A DNA stretch of 64,000 nucleotides. It comes from Acanthosepion pharaonis (taxonomy: Eukaryota; Mollusca; Cephalopoda; Sepiida; Sepiidae). The notes beneath the pieces are model-generated. The model ran no database searches and was not told where the DNA came from. It saw only the letters and a program-made list of their open reading frames with translations. This document shows, one piece after another, positions 46,835-59,398 of the stretch; the first letter of the stretch is position 1; each line of letters opens with the position of its first letter. The translations under genes were made by a program, and so were the position numbers. The DNA is taken from assembly GCA_903632075.3 (NCBI GenBank), contig CAHIKZ030002633.1, forward strand, positions 1,483,501 to 1,547,500, in the 5' to 3' direction.

Positions 46835-48076
46835 TACTGCACCCTGCACTTAATAATAATCCACAATTTTCTGAACTTCAATGAAACATTTTAATTATTC
46901 CATGTATTCTTAAATTTTAAAAGCTGAGGATACAATCTATAGAAAGATAAATAATCTGTAAATATTACACGGCTGTTTAAAATGATTATTTTTGTCATAT
47001 AGGAAAATCCAACATGGCGCGTAAATGAAATATCCGGCAAAAAATCCCATTCGTCAGTAACATTTTAAACACCTCATAGAATTTAAAGTTCTTAAAGCAA
47101 ACCTATACCAAACTGTTTTCCTGAATCCTTGATGACTTGGCTGTCCGAAAATGACAACATCAAGATGAAATAATGGAAACTGACCGTGAAAAACACAATG
47201 TGCAACAAGTTTTCATTCAATCAATAAACTTCTGGACCTTTTTGGGCGATGTTATAGGATCCAGAAAGCTATTGTTTGCACATGGAATTATTCACTGGTA
47301 ATTAATCTTTGATTTGGCAGTTAGCATTAAGAAATTATGCCCAATTTTCTGAGAAAAATCCCCCTTTCTTTTTCTCTTTTTTTTTTTTTATGAAAAAATA
47401 CTTATTTTCACTTCAAAGTAATATCATCCAAACTTTCTCCTTAATTTGGCATGAACATCATTGAATAAAAGGAACGGCTAAATGGCCTGGCGAAAGGAAA
47501 TATGAAAGACATGCAGCGGAAAAAAAAAAAAACAAGTGTTGTTGTGATTACCGGATCACAGGGTGTTCAAAACAAAACACATCAAGCCATTGTTCAAACA
47601 TAGGTTTTAAAAAAAAAAAAAAACAACCCTTAAGTCAAGTCCTACCAATGTTGACCCTCTTTTTCACTCTTTTCTTTTATTTGGGAGTGGTAGGTTTTAT
47701 TACAAGCTAACAACTTGTTCCAAATGTTTATTGCTGGTTGACCTTTGACCCAGACATTTCAAAGTCAATTTGGCTTAATTTTACTTTAGGTTTCTGGTGG
47801 TCAGAAATTGCAGATAAATCTTTCCCTTTTACTAAAGAATTCCGTGGCTGGATGTCAACTTTTTTTTTAACCCCTGGCAGTCATATAATTGAAAATTACC
47901 AATGGACTTTGTTGCATTTTGACCCCCTAGGAATGTTGATTTCTTTCAAAACTCTCAATTTTATGCCTGAAATAGTTTGATTATGATTTAGGCTTTCTGA
48001 TTTTCCCCAAAAAATGATTAATTTTCTATTAATGGGGAAAGTTTTTGTTTAGAACTAGAAAAAATGCAAAATTTTC

Positions 48077-48123
<47 letters not shown>

Positions 48124-48314
48124 CATATTTTACCCCCTGAAATAAAAATTTGTCACTTACACCAGCCAATTTTACTCTTAAATGAAAGAATATATCCTTT
48201 GCTTTCAGAAAATACCCAGCTTCATGGGGTTCAGATCAAGTTTCCTTGATATTTGTTTAGATTCTGATAAATCAGTCATTTTTCAATATTTTACCCCTAT
48301 AAAAGTATGAAAAT

Positions 48315-48349
<35 letters not shown>

Positions 48350-49144
48350 AGAAAATAAGCTGTGACAAAATGACTTTTGCCATTTTTGTGATGATTTTTA
48401 CTTGGGATAGAAAATTTTTACCATAGCAAACCTGAACTGACTTTAAGTTCAGTGGGTCTATAGGAAACCTCAAACAGCTGTGATTATTACAAGTGATATA
48501 AAACACAATTGTATAATTTGGGTGGTCCACTTTTACACTAGCTGATGAAGAGAGGTTAGAAGTAAGGCCAGAATCCAGTTTAGAAACAAAGACTTTCCTC
48601 ATTTCAGCTCATTGCCATCCTCTTTGACTGTAGAATCCATAATATTAGTTCTTAAAAAATATTGTTACAAGAACAAACCTTTTCTCAGTAATAAATATTT
48701 GGGATTTAATTTATTCTGCTGTGGTAGCATGTTCAAATATACTCATGTTGTTAAATGACTGAGGCTGAACTGGTTGGAAAGGACAAGTCCAATCAGGTCA
48801 CAGTTGACTTGTTTCTTACAGTTAAGGGCTTATTTCTCTTCCCCCTGAACTCATTCTGTCACATAGTTTTACTAACTTCAGCTACACTTTCTTTGTTTTT
48901 TGATGTTACTTCCTTGTGATATTTGTTAACAATAATGGAAAATTGGTCACCCTGTCAGCAGACTGAACTCAATGAATGAAACTGAATAGAACTATTGAGT
49001 ACAGCATATCTAAAGTGCATCTGTCTGAGTGACACTGGATACAATAGTATTATGGTGTTGTTGATGCTGGTGATATTATCATCAGAGGAATGACAAGTGT
49101 GTTTTATTTATTTTAGGTCCATATCTCAATGATGAAAACATCTA

Positions 49145-49175
<31 letters not shown>

Positions 49176-50536
49176 TATTTTTCAACATAATCTTCCTTGT
49201 CAATGCATTTAATATCTAATAACATTGATATGAACTAAAACCCAAGTTAATAACTATCAGTCTCTGGATTTACCCTCTTGCACGACACACACATGCACTG
49301 AAAGTGCTCTTTCTACAACTTTGTTTGATCATCAAGTCTGATTTTGGGACATGGATTAGACCAATAAACTTTTTTCTTTTTCTTTTTTTTTCTTTTTATT
49401 TTTTTTGCCTTCTATAAGAATTCATTAAAAAATGAATTGGAGAAAATTCAGGTTAACTTTGAAAATTACATTTAAAATTTTTCTTAAAACTGGTTTATGA
49501 TATGAAAAGGAATAAAAATTAATCTCCTGATTTTATTCAGATCAGGAAAAAGTAAATAATCCTTGAGAATCAAATTTGCAATAGAAGTTTTCCCAAGTTG
49601 CAGATATAATCTTAGATTTTTAGCTCCTTTCAATCAGCAGCTGTGGTTGCTGTTTTTAGAATCTGCCATTCACGTATAGACCAGAATATAGGTTTTGGTT
49701 TCACTTGAAGGTTAATAAAAAGCAAGAAAGAATCTGGTTATATTTTTGTCACTGTTAAAAGAAATCTAGCCTGCACAAAAGGAAATTAGTTACTGTGTTG
49801 TTACCTGAAATATTTTTTTTTCCTGTTTATAGTGACAGTTTTGGCATATGCCACATCCATATTAAATTTCAAAATTGGTCTTATAAAATAGCTGATTCTT
49901 TGTATCACACATTACCCTTTGGAAATTGTTTGGTTATGAATAGAATTATTTTTAAAGGTGTTCTTTTTTTTTTATTTATTTTTTTATTTATTTTTTTATT
50001 TTGATTAAGAAATATTTTTAAGCCTGTCATTGAAAAATATGTTTACACCCAATTTGAATGAAATTGAAATGATATCAGTGTCATGGGTTAATTTTTCTTT
50101 GTCTGGCAAACCCTGAGTAACAGGGAAAACTATAAGCTGAAATGTGAAAGCCTTTTAAGTCCCTTTTTAAGTATATTTTCTAATAAATGTAGTAGATTTA
50201 ATGAACAAATAATTTGGATTTTAAATTTGATCATCTTGCCATCAAAGATGTCATTTTCATTATTCACTATTTCAGTATGAAAAGGAATTTTAAATCATGA
50301 CCTAGTTCTACATATCAAATTCTCCAGGTAATTCAGATAACCATTAAAACCTGAATTTAAAAAAAATTCAATATGGGTGTCCTGATGACATTTGTAAAAG
50401 TATAAAGTATAATTGAGGGGATTATTTCAAATAGCCTTAAGAACAGATTTCCTGAGTAGAGTTCTTGATAATATTTTCTAATTGTTCTTTCTATAAATAA
50501 GAGCTCTTCGTCTTTATAATTCTTGTATTTGCATCA

Positions 50537-50568
<32 letters not shown>

Positions 50569-52689
50569 GTAATATTTATTTCATTTATGGTTGCCCTTAT
50601 ATCTAGAGTAATTATTTCAATTTAGTATCATTGTTCTCTATCTGAGTGTAATATATTAGAAATTTATTTTAACTATTGCTTGTTTTTAGAAAAACTATTG
50701 GTAATACAAAATAAACAAACCTTTTTAGCTATTTTTAGAAAACCCATGGATTGTTGTAGATAAAAAGACAAAACTATACAATATTTGACTCAAAACAAAC
50801 ATAACATAAGATTTTTTTATTCTCTTGCTAAAACTAAAAGAACTAACTTCAGTTTGACTAATAAGGGTCTGATAAAGATATTAATGACTTGAAAGTCAAT
50901 ATATTGAAAAGGAACTCAACCTGAATGTAAAATAGTTTGATCTTAGGCAGAGGTACCAAGAAGCAACACTTTTGACAGGATGCACAAATATGCTGGTTCT
51001 AGACAAAAGTGCCAATTTATAGGTAAATAATTTTTTTTTTTTTTTTATGTACATAACTGTTTTACTTTTTTGTTTTTTTTTTTCCTCTTGCCATCTTAGT
51101 CTTGATCTCATGTCATCAATGTAAAATATTTACTGGTTGTCATTTGAAGATTTTGAGTCTATTCGGAGTGATGGCAATAGTAAATAACACAAGGACATGC
51201 TGTGACAGGAATTTAATCTGTTATTTAGAAAATTGTAAATTCCATGCCTCATTGTAATGTACTAGTTGGTTGTCTTCTATTATGCTCAGTCTTCTTATGT
51301 GAGGAGATGGCCATATTAATTGTTCACTTGTTGCTTGGTGGAGAGACATACATTTGATGCTTATCTATAATCTGAGGGAGATTACTGTCTGTTGTGCAAA
51401 TATAAAAACTGCTTACAATTGACATATACTTCTTGCAAGATGCAGTTTTAAAGTAAAATTCATGTCTCTTATTTTTATAAAAACTGGAGAAGAGTAATAC
51501 TTCAGAAATCATGCCCACCTCTCTTTTCCTCTTCCTCCCTCTTCCTCTCCCCCTCTCTTTTCTCCCCCTCCCCGCTTTCTCTCTTTTTCTTTTTTTCCCT
51601 CTTTTAGAAATGTGAGTAAGAATATAATTTATTTTATTTAATGAAAAGTGATAAAATAAAAAAAAAAACCCTGAATGTAAACCGTTTAACTTATTAATCA
51701 TTAATGCATTAACCAGAAATTTTAATAAACTAAACTGTATATAGTGTCTATAACTTTAAGAATCATTAACATTGTGTTTTTGGTACTGTTACTACATTTC
51801 CCTAAGTTGTACTACAGCCTTGTCTATAATTTTGAGAAAAATATGAGTAATTTATTCAGGTTTTTGAACTTCATAGTCTATTGTTTACATAACTTTTCAC
51901 CCAGTTTGTTCTTCAGCCTTCATCAGGTTTATAATCCATAAAATGAAAAATATGTAGTTTTCTTAGAAAATGCCAAAGACTTTTCCATCTAAAAATTGAA
52001 ATCACCTGTGTACATGTTCAGTCATATCACCACCTAATCTAGCATTACTAAAATAGATTCAGCAAAAGTGTGTGTGTTTTTTTTGTTTTTGTTTTTTTTT
52101 TGATTGTGTGCATCTTTTGAAAATCAGCATTTGAAACCCAGTTTTTTTAGCTGGATTTGAGCACAGTTGATAGAGAATATACCATTCCCTCACAAATCCC
52201 AAACACACTCTTGCTAGAATTCTATTAGGAAATTGGTACAGTTGTCTATTTGTTATGGACATACCAATCAAAATTCATTCAATGTGGGAACATTAGGGAA
52301 AATATTCTACTTGAATCCAAGCCTATTTCATTAAAATCTTTTAAAATATCTTAATTTTGTGATTTACTCACCCTACCACCAACTCTTAAGCTCTGAATGG
52401 TTGAAGATTGACTTTCTGAATGGTTGAAGATTTTCATTCAGCCACTTGACATTGCCTGGCAGTGGATCCAATTTGGAGATCAAAGTAAAATCACCCAAAG
52501 TTATGATTTATTAAAAAATTAAATCCTCCAACCAAAATGTCCTTTAATGGGTCAGTGATAATCATATACAAAGGAAAAAATCTTTCATTCAAAGTATAAC
52601 AAAACTGCCATATTTAACATTAAATTTCCAACAACAGTTTTATTTATGGCATCTGTTCATGTGGTCCCAGATATACTTGTTCAATAAAG
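46835..52689. other. Long intronic stretch, mostly unclassified
   Basis: Contains very long T runs (48079-48123, 48317-48348, 49146-49168, 50541-50568) and a polypyrimidine block at 51518-51605. The 47690-48300 part repeats a TTTTACCCC(CT) motif (about 48127 and 48289) near two T runs, suggesting an undefined repeat. No gene recognised on either strand. Confidence 0.5.
51518..51605. repeat. Polypyrimidine/polypurine tract
   Basis: 56 consecutive C/T bases (51518-51573), one G, then 31 more C/T bases. The antisense strand reads as a K/R/E/G-rich open frame, an artefact of the purine tract. Confidence 0.9.
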
Positions 52690-54190
52690 TCCTTTTCTAT
52701 GATGAAAGAGAAAAATCTGCAGTACACAAAAATATGAAAGGACTATGAATATTAAAGTCTGAAGTGAAGTCAACTCCAGCCAAATTGAATAGGAACAAAG
52801 CAGAAGGAGCAGGTGGAGTTATAATTGAGATGCTGGAAGCTTTAAATGATTTTGGTATTGAAAAATTAGATGTATTAAATGATATATACAACGATGGTGA
52901 TAGACCTAAAGATCTAAGTAGATTCATTATCATAACACTGTCCAAGAACCTAGGTACAAATGAATACAAATTCCATCAGTCAGACTAATGAATTAAATAA
53001 CCTAACTTACATTTCAATTTCTGATGAATAGAGCATGTAGCAGAATTAAACCAGAAACACGACAAGAATGGTGTTGTTTTGTTAAAGATGCTGGAATGAG
53101 GAATGCAATATTTATGCTCAGAATGATATTGGAAAGAGTAATACATATATAAATGGAAGTGTACATATGTTTTTATAGATTATGCAAAAGTGTTTGAAAA
53201 AGTATGTCACAAAGACCTGTTGCAACTGCTAGGTAAGCTTGATTTATTTAGAAAGGACATTAGAACAATACAGAACTTGGGCTGGGAAGAAACCACCTGC
53301 ATACAGACAGAAAATGAATTCCATAAATATACAAAAATAGGAGCATAAGTAAAGCTGTCTTCTCACCAGACTTATTCAACCTTTACAGTTAGGTAATCCT
53401 GAGAAAATGAAGTCCTACTAGAAATCATTATTGGTGGCCACAGATGACAGTTTATAGCATACACAGAAAGGACACTATAGGCACTCCAACAGAATGTAGT
53501 AAAGAAAGAGAAAATAAAGGACTAAACTTCAATTGTAAGAAGATTGACTATATGGTTATCAGCAAAAGGGATGACCAAAGCTGTGAACTATGAATTGTAA
53601 ATATCAAAATTCAGCAAGTACAAAAATTTAAATACCTAGGAAGTGTTTTAAAAGACTTAAACTGTGACCCGGAAATCCAAATGTGCATTGGAATAGTGAA
53701 AGATGCCTTCCAAAATCTAAGCAAAGTATTAAGAAACATGAAAATTTTTGTTGGAAACAAGAGTACTGAACTGTTATGTAATATCAGTTCTATATGATAG
53801 TGACTGTTGGACAATACTTGAAGCAAATGAAATGTGATTCTATAGACAGATGCTGAAAATAGCATAGACTGAACATTAAACAATAAAGTTTTAGGGAAAA
53901 TGGAAATGAAAAGGACATTAACACTTAGAATTGGAAAAAGACAGTTGAAATTTCTAGGATACATAATGAGGAAAGGTGGCTTAGAATATTTGATTCTTGC
54001 AGGACATTGAAGGCAAGAGGGACAGAGGAAAGCCCTGACTAATCTACCTAACAAACTTGTGTAAATGGTTGGCAGAACTGGGATTAGAAAAGATAATAAA
54101 AAGACAAACATTGCTGAGGGTTACAAATGAGAGGAAGTTGCAGAAAATCATGATCACCCATATCCTGAAGGAAGTTGGCACATAGAAAAA
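52690..54190 (+). pseudogene. RTE-type LINE reverse transcriptase, nearly full length but decayed
   Basis: Starts with NRNKAEGAGGVIIEMLEALN, then DFGIEKLDVLNDIYNDGDRP and KDLSRFIIITLSKNLGTNEY, the fingers region of RTE-like reverse transcriptase. Then come GMRNAIFMLRMILERVIHI, FIDYAKVFEKVCHKDLLQLL (degenerate F-DY-KAFD block, about 53175-53230) and an S-DLFNLY block; the YADD-like catalytic segment is eroded (VATDDSL, about 53435). From 53600, KFKYLGSVLKDLNCDPEI and the C-terminus match 1590-2345. Stops and frameshifts throughout. Confidence 0.85.
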
Positions 54191-55029
54191 CATGATGCTG
54201 TAAGATCACTGAAATGGTTGCTAAATCCTTTTGTCTTGAAATGCAAGAAAGAATTCTCTTAAAATCCTTAATATTTTTCTTTGTAGGAATCATGTGTATT
54301 CATTACAAGTTTCTATACAAAACATAGCCAGAGCATTCATGCAAAAACTGATCACATGACTACAGCAGCTGACAATCCAATACAGTTTCTTTCTATAAAC
54401 TACATTCTATAAATGCATGCCCAAAACTCTCCTCAAATCAACTTGAATGCACTTTAATACATATTGGATGCTATTGATTCCAATGAGATGTTTTATGTTG
54501 AAAATACTCTATTGGCTGTAAATGTTACTCTCTCCCCACATACACACCCCTTTAGTATTTGACAGCCAAGAATTTTATTTGTAAAAAAAGCTTAACTTTG
54601 GAGTAAGGATTTTTGGGTGAATTGTATTTGAGTAAACACAACTCTGGTCCTCATAACTTCTAATGATAATGTTGACATTATCCAGTTTCTGTCAATCCAC
54701 TTAGGTAAAAATGGGAGTGTGTGAGGTTGGGGGATTTACTTCATAATGAACAGCTTAATACATTTTATTTTATCTACTGGTTCAAACCTCACCATGGCCC
54801 TCAGCCTATTTCCAACCAATTTAATTTATTGTAATTAACATCTTTTTAATTAGTGTTTAATAATTTGGATTTAATTTCTCCTGGCCTAAAATCAAACTTT
54901 ACATCACTTCTCACTTAATTCACTGAATACCCCTGGAGTTGAGTACATGCTTCAACAAGTAAAGGGTTAGCTTTACTCTTTTACAGATGTGAGATTTAAT
55001 GGAATTATTTTTGCTACAATTGTATTAAG
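54191..55029. other. Intronic sequence, nothing recognised
   Basis: No gene, repeat family or terminal repeat seen. Confidence 0.55.
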
Positions 55030-55370
55030 ATATGCATTCTGGTGTAATGGATAACAGCTGAGAATGAGAAGTCTGAGAGTAGAGCTTGACTTCCAGTTGA
55101 AGTTGTTACATTTACTTACATGCAAATACTCTTGGGAAAGGTATGAATCCATCTCTTCTCATCCAGCTATGAGTTGAATAGCAGGACAGACTGGGTCCTA
55201 TAGACTTGGTTGGCAACCAGTCTACTGCAGAAAGAACTAGCAGCTAACTGTGGGGAAGATCTTCGGCCTAGTTGGTCATGAATCGAAAGAGACATGATCG
55301 ACCAAGTGTATAGCACGTATGGCACTTAATTGACAGTTGTATTTGCCTAGATACAAACTAAAAAAAAAAA
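55030..55370 (+). mobile_element. tRNA-like SINE, subfamily variant (copy D)
   Basis: tRNA-like head GGTGTAATGGATAACAGCTG, box-B-like GAGCTTGACTTCCA, then the shared body (CAAATACTCTTGGGAAAGGT, CATCCAGCTATGAG). After about 55165 it diverges from copies A and B: it has GTTGGCAACCAGTCTACTGC and a different tail ending in an A run and AATTTAAAA instead of the hairpin. The next element begins exactly at this tail. Confidence 0.65.
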
Positions 55371-55379
55371 AATTTAAAA

Positions 55380-57256
55380 TAGGTACCTCCACAAAATCGC
55401 TAAAAAAAAGAGCATAGCATGATGAAAAAGACGCCAAACTTTACAAAAACAAAATTTTATCGTCTAAATGTTTGTTATTATTAAGAGGAAAGATCAAAGT
55501 ATTTTGGGGTTTTTTTTTTTTTTTTTTTTTTTTACATTTTTAATCATTACTAGCACGCCCGAAATTTTCGTTAAAAATTTTTTTTTTTTTCTTTTTTTTT
55601 TTTCCATTGAAACTGGAAATCTCACTTTTTAAATATCAATTATCATTTTTTCAAAACTTTTTTTAAGAAAATCAGAAATTATAATGTTTATTTAAAATAT
55701 TTTGAACCAAGCTTAACTTAGCTTTTGCGCTGAAAAGATGTAATTTGAAAATAGAACAAAGCGGGTCAAAAAAAATTGCGTCACTTGACAGGTGATGAAT
55801 GACACATTGACGGATTCCGTGAGGATAATTTGTTCTACTGAAGGAGAAAAGTGAAATAATTTACATTTAAGTGAACAAATTATTTACCTCGTTATTTTTA
55901 AGGAAAACTTTCAGCGCTCTAATTTTTTTTTTTTTTTTGTACTTAGCTTTCACCTTTTATGTTTATGATGCTTTATGGGAAATATATTCTAAAGAAATTA
56001 AAATAAGTCTGTTAAGAGTGAAATTAAATTTCATAAGAAAGGTATCTAATTAATTTATAGGTACCTTTCTTATGAAATTTTATCAGAAGTGTACATAAAA
56101 TACTATAATTTTATGTACATTTATTACGTTTTACTGTGTTATTTGTATTTCCATTCATTTTATTATTAATTTTGATATTTCATTTATGGAAAAATGTTTA
56201 TAATTGAGATTAATATAAAAATAAGATCATATAAATTTCATAAGATGATACTGATACTTGTAGGTACCCTTCTCAGTTGAAATTAAAAAATCAAATTAAC
56301 TTCACGCGTGTTTTGCAAAAGTAAAGGCCTTAACAGCGGAGAACAATGCTTAACTCAAATAATGCAACTTAATTGTATTCTGGTTGGTCTTCCATACTTT
56401 ATAATTACAACCCGATTATAAGCACAAAATTACATTTCTTAATTACTGTGGATCTTCTGATTAGTCAAAATGATACAATTTACAATGCGCTAAAAAAAAG
56501 ATCTATCTCATAAGAAGACTTAGGAAACCTGATGCGGCTTTTAACTAATTTTATAATATTTTAACAACTTAAATGTAAAAATCTATTATAATTAAGAAAT
56601 AAATAATTGTATTAAAAATTTATTTTTCATCGAAAAAAATTTTTGCTTTCAGAAAATATTGTCCATATTCATAAAAACAACTAAAAACAAATAAAAGCAT
56701 TTGAAATTAAATATCTTTGTTTTATTGAGTTTTGTATATTACAATTCAGAGCTGATTTTCAGGTGGAGGGGGGCGGGTCCAATTAAAAAAAAAAAAAAAA
56801 AAAACATGATTTGCATTCCTCAAAGCCTTGTGCTTTTAACTATTGTAATCACTAAACCTGATGCGATAGAATTTCTAGCATTTTCATAAAATTAGTTATG
56901 GTGGGGGTACTTAATATAAAAAAAATATTTAATTAAAAAAGACGTATTTATAATAATTTCAATCATCTATGAATAGTTCCTGAAAGTTTCATTAACATCT
57001 GACAATTATTTATATTTTTGCAAGATTTTCCAAATTAATGTCATACCAAAAAAACGTGCTAAAAATAGTCTGTTATTTTACTAGTTCCGCTGATACAAAG
57101 AGAAACAAGGTTTTTTTTAATCAAAATTTAAAATGTTCTAAAAAGAAGGAAAAATTTGTAAAAATAATTAAAGAAAATTTTGGTCTTTCCTCTTAATAAC
57201 ATAAGCATTTAGACGATAAAATTTTGTTTTTGGCAAGGTTGGCGTCTTTTTCATCA

Positions 57257-57291
<35 letters not shown>

Positions 57292-57318
57292 TTTTTTAGC
57301 TATTTCGTGGAGGTACCT
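55380..57318. mobile_element. 1.94-kb element with long terminal inverted repeats
   Basis: The left end (55381-55496) reads AGGTACCTCCACAAAATCGC then GATGAAAAAGACGCC and AAAACAAAATTTTATCGTCT; the right end (57181-57318) is its inverse at roughly 90 percent identity but carries an extra run of about 31 T. It is flanked by the 9-bp direct repeat AATTTAAAA (55371-55379 and 57319-57327). Long TIRs with a 9-bp target duplication resemble MULE-type elements. The interior has no transposase but has nested palindromes. The A/T-only duplication is weak evidence on its own. Confidence 0.65.
56026..56119. repeat. Two adjacent palindromes inside the long-TIR element
   Basis: Palindrome 1: arms 56026-56047 and 56059-56080, 21 of 22 pairs matching, 11-base loop; its right arm begins AGGTACCT like the element's termini. 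Palindrome 2: arms 56090-56101 and 56108-56119 (TGTACATAAAAT), perfect, 6-base loop. Confidence 0.9.
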
Positions 57319-57327
57319 AATTTAAAA

Positions 57328-57739
57328 AAGCATGTGTGAAGCAAAGGAATTTATAACAACTTATGCTAAAGATTGATAAAAACTAATAAATGCAACACTT
57401 GAAGTTGACAGAAGTGAATATTATATTGTTTTTTTCCTGTCATGGGGGAAATTTAAAAAAAAAAAAAAAAAAAAGAGCTTCTATAGCATCTTATATTTAC
57501 TTTGGGTTCATATTTTAACATGTTGCTGCATTTAATGGTCTTAAATTCAGTTCAATAGTTTTTTAACAGTTGCAAATAACTTGAATTGAATGTACATATT
57601 TATTTCATTATAAAATCTCAACTTTCATTTATGGATTTTTTTTTTTTTTTTAATCATCCGAAGCAAAATGATAATGCCACTAAGACATAATGGGTTACTG
57701 TGAATGAAAAGAAAGAAGAAAACTTTAATAAGGAGAAAG
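57328..57739. other. Intronic sequence, nothing recognised
   Basis: Contains an A run at 57457-57474 and a T run near 57637; no gene or repeat family identified. Confidence 0.55.
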
Positions 57740-58310
57740 GACAATAAAAGAATAGGTTTCAGGAAGATAGGTGAGACATTCGAGAAAAGAAGGTATTAGA
57801 ATAGGACTTAGGATTACTTCCAACTATTTCAACAGTAGAACGATAAGACCTAGTTGCCAATTTACTGCTACTTTTAAATTCATGCAGTCAAGGAACCAAG
57901 GAAGAAAGCATATTAGAACAATTACCATGAAAATATTTATAGAAAACACAGGGAAGCCAGTCACAGTGGTAGGAAAGTGACCGAAGACAAGATGCCAGGT
58001 CAGGTTGCATTACAGACCTTTCTTTGGATTTTGCCATGAATCTCAAACTATATAGCAGGAATATCAGATCAGACATGGTAACAATATTTAATACATGGAT
58101 GAATGGTAGTAGACATGCAAGATGGGTTCTGGCATGAAAAATTGTCTGGCCTGACACAGTGAACCAACTTTCCTAGCAGCAGACCTAGCAATTGATTCAA
58201 TATAATCATTCCACTTAATGTCAGTGGAAAACGGGACCAAAAATGTACAATAAGTTGATGCTAACCCTCTTGGGTTATCAAGGTGGTAGATTATTCTTGT
58301 TCCACTAAGC
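57740..58310 (-). pseudogene. CR1/Jockey-superfamily LINE C-terminus, antisense, decayed
   Basis: Minus-strand translation: VPFSTDIKWNDYIESIARSA, ARKVGSLCQARQFFMPEPIL, then SLSYHCDWLPCVFYKYFHGN and CSNMLSSLVP, matching the post-catalytic C-terminal region of the LINE at 7540-10230 (SLLYRYYHGKCSNELQ) and sharing the IDIKWxDYIESIA block with 5640-6470. No 5' part is present, as is typical of 5'-truncated insertions. Confidence 0.8.
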
Positions 58311-58500
58311 ACATATAGTGATATCTCTTGTAGCTCTTATTTAGTACTGCTCAGTTATTGCTCGCCCTGTATAAATAAAGGATTCAGTTCAAAATTCCCT
58401 GATGGTTATATGGATCAACATGCACCTGATGAAGTCATGATGGGCAAAATATTTTGATAATAACAAAGTATTGGACAATAGTCTGACTGTAAATAATAAC
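58288..58500 (+). mobile_element. Penelope-like terminal repeat fragment with hammerhead-like core
   Basis: 58288-58375 matches 1163-1240 (TTCTTGTTCCACT, TTATTTAGTACTG, TTATTGCTCG) and 58381-58470 matches the right arm at 1411-1510 (CAAAATTCCCTGATGGTTAT). The sequence CTGATGA at 58426-58432 followed by a short stem and AAAA (58446-58449) has the order of a hammerhead core. It overlaps the start of the antisense LINE. Confidence 0.45.
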
Positions 58501-59249
58501 TATTTATTCTTGAAATTCAAACGAATTATTCTTTGACTTGTCCTTTTCAGATGGAACTTTTTTTTTTTTTTTTTTTTTCTATTAATGCATTGAAAGTGGG
58601 TGTGGAGGAATCAACTACATCTTAGTGGCAAAACATTTGAAAACTGACCCGGGTTGTAAGATAACTTTGTAAATGTATATTTATATTTCTTACAATTTTA
58701 TTGCACCTTCATTTATTATTCTCAGATGGATGTATACCTTCATGTCCTATTGCATTGTTTCTATTGTCTATAATAATAAAAATAAAACTTGACCCCCTTC
58801 ACCTCCAGTCGGATTTCCATTTCTGCTTTTTCCCCCCCCATCGTGTGTGCGTGCGTGCATGCGCACACACATGTACCTGCACCATTCTTGTCTGCTCGCT
58901 TTAGAATTGCCAACAGCAAATTCTTGCCAGACAAAATAGAAAAAGGGTAGGAGGGGTCAAGGCCATTTAATCTCATACCTAGTATTTCCACTTTTGTTGT
59001 TGAACCTCTGTCAGAATTTAGAAATGTTGTGTAGTGGTGGTGGGGGGGTAGATGGCAACTGTCTCTTATCTTGCAAACTAAGCTTTACTTGATGCCATCA
59101 TTCTCTCAGACAAACAGTTTGCACTGTCAAATTTCTTTTTTTTTTTTTTTTTTTTTTTTTGCTTTTATATCTTTCTCATTTCTCTCAAATAAATTTGTTA
59201 TTTTGAGATATCTAAAGTGTATATTTATACTGCATGCTATGTGCTGTTT

Positions 59250-59294
<45 letters not shown>

Positions 59295-59363
59295 TGTGTC
59301 TATTTGTATAGTGATTATGGTCTGTAATATATAGATTATAGAAATAAATTTACATGTCTGTAT

Positions 59364-59398
<35 letters not shown>

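Noticed and set aside
51324..51701. 125-codon antisense frame with an Arg/Lys/Glu/Gly-rich middle
   Set aside because: It is the translation of the polypurine strand of the tract at 51518-51605.
52393..52432. Short duplication of CTGAATGGTTGAAGATT
   Set aside because: Two copies only, about 21 bases apart; most simply a replication-slippage duplication.
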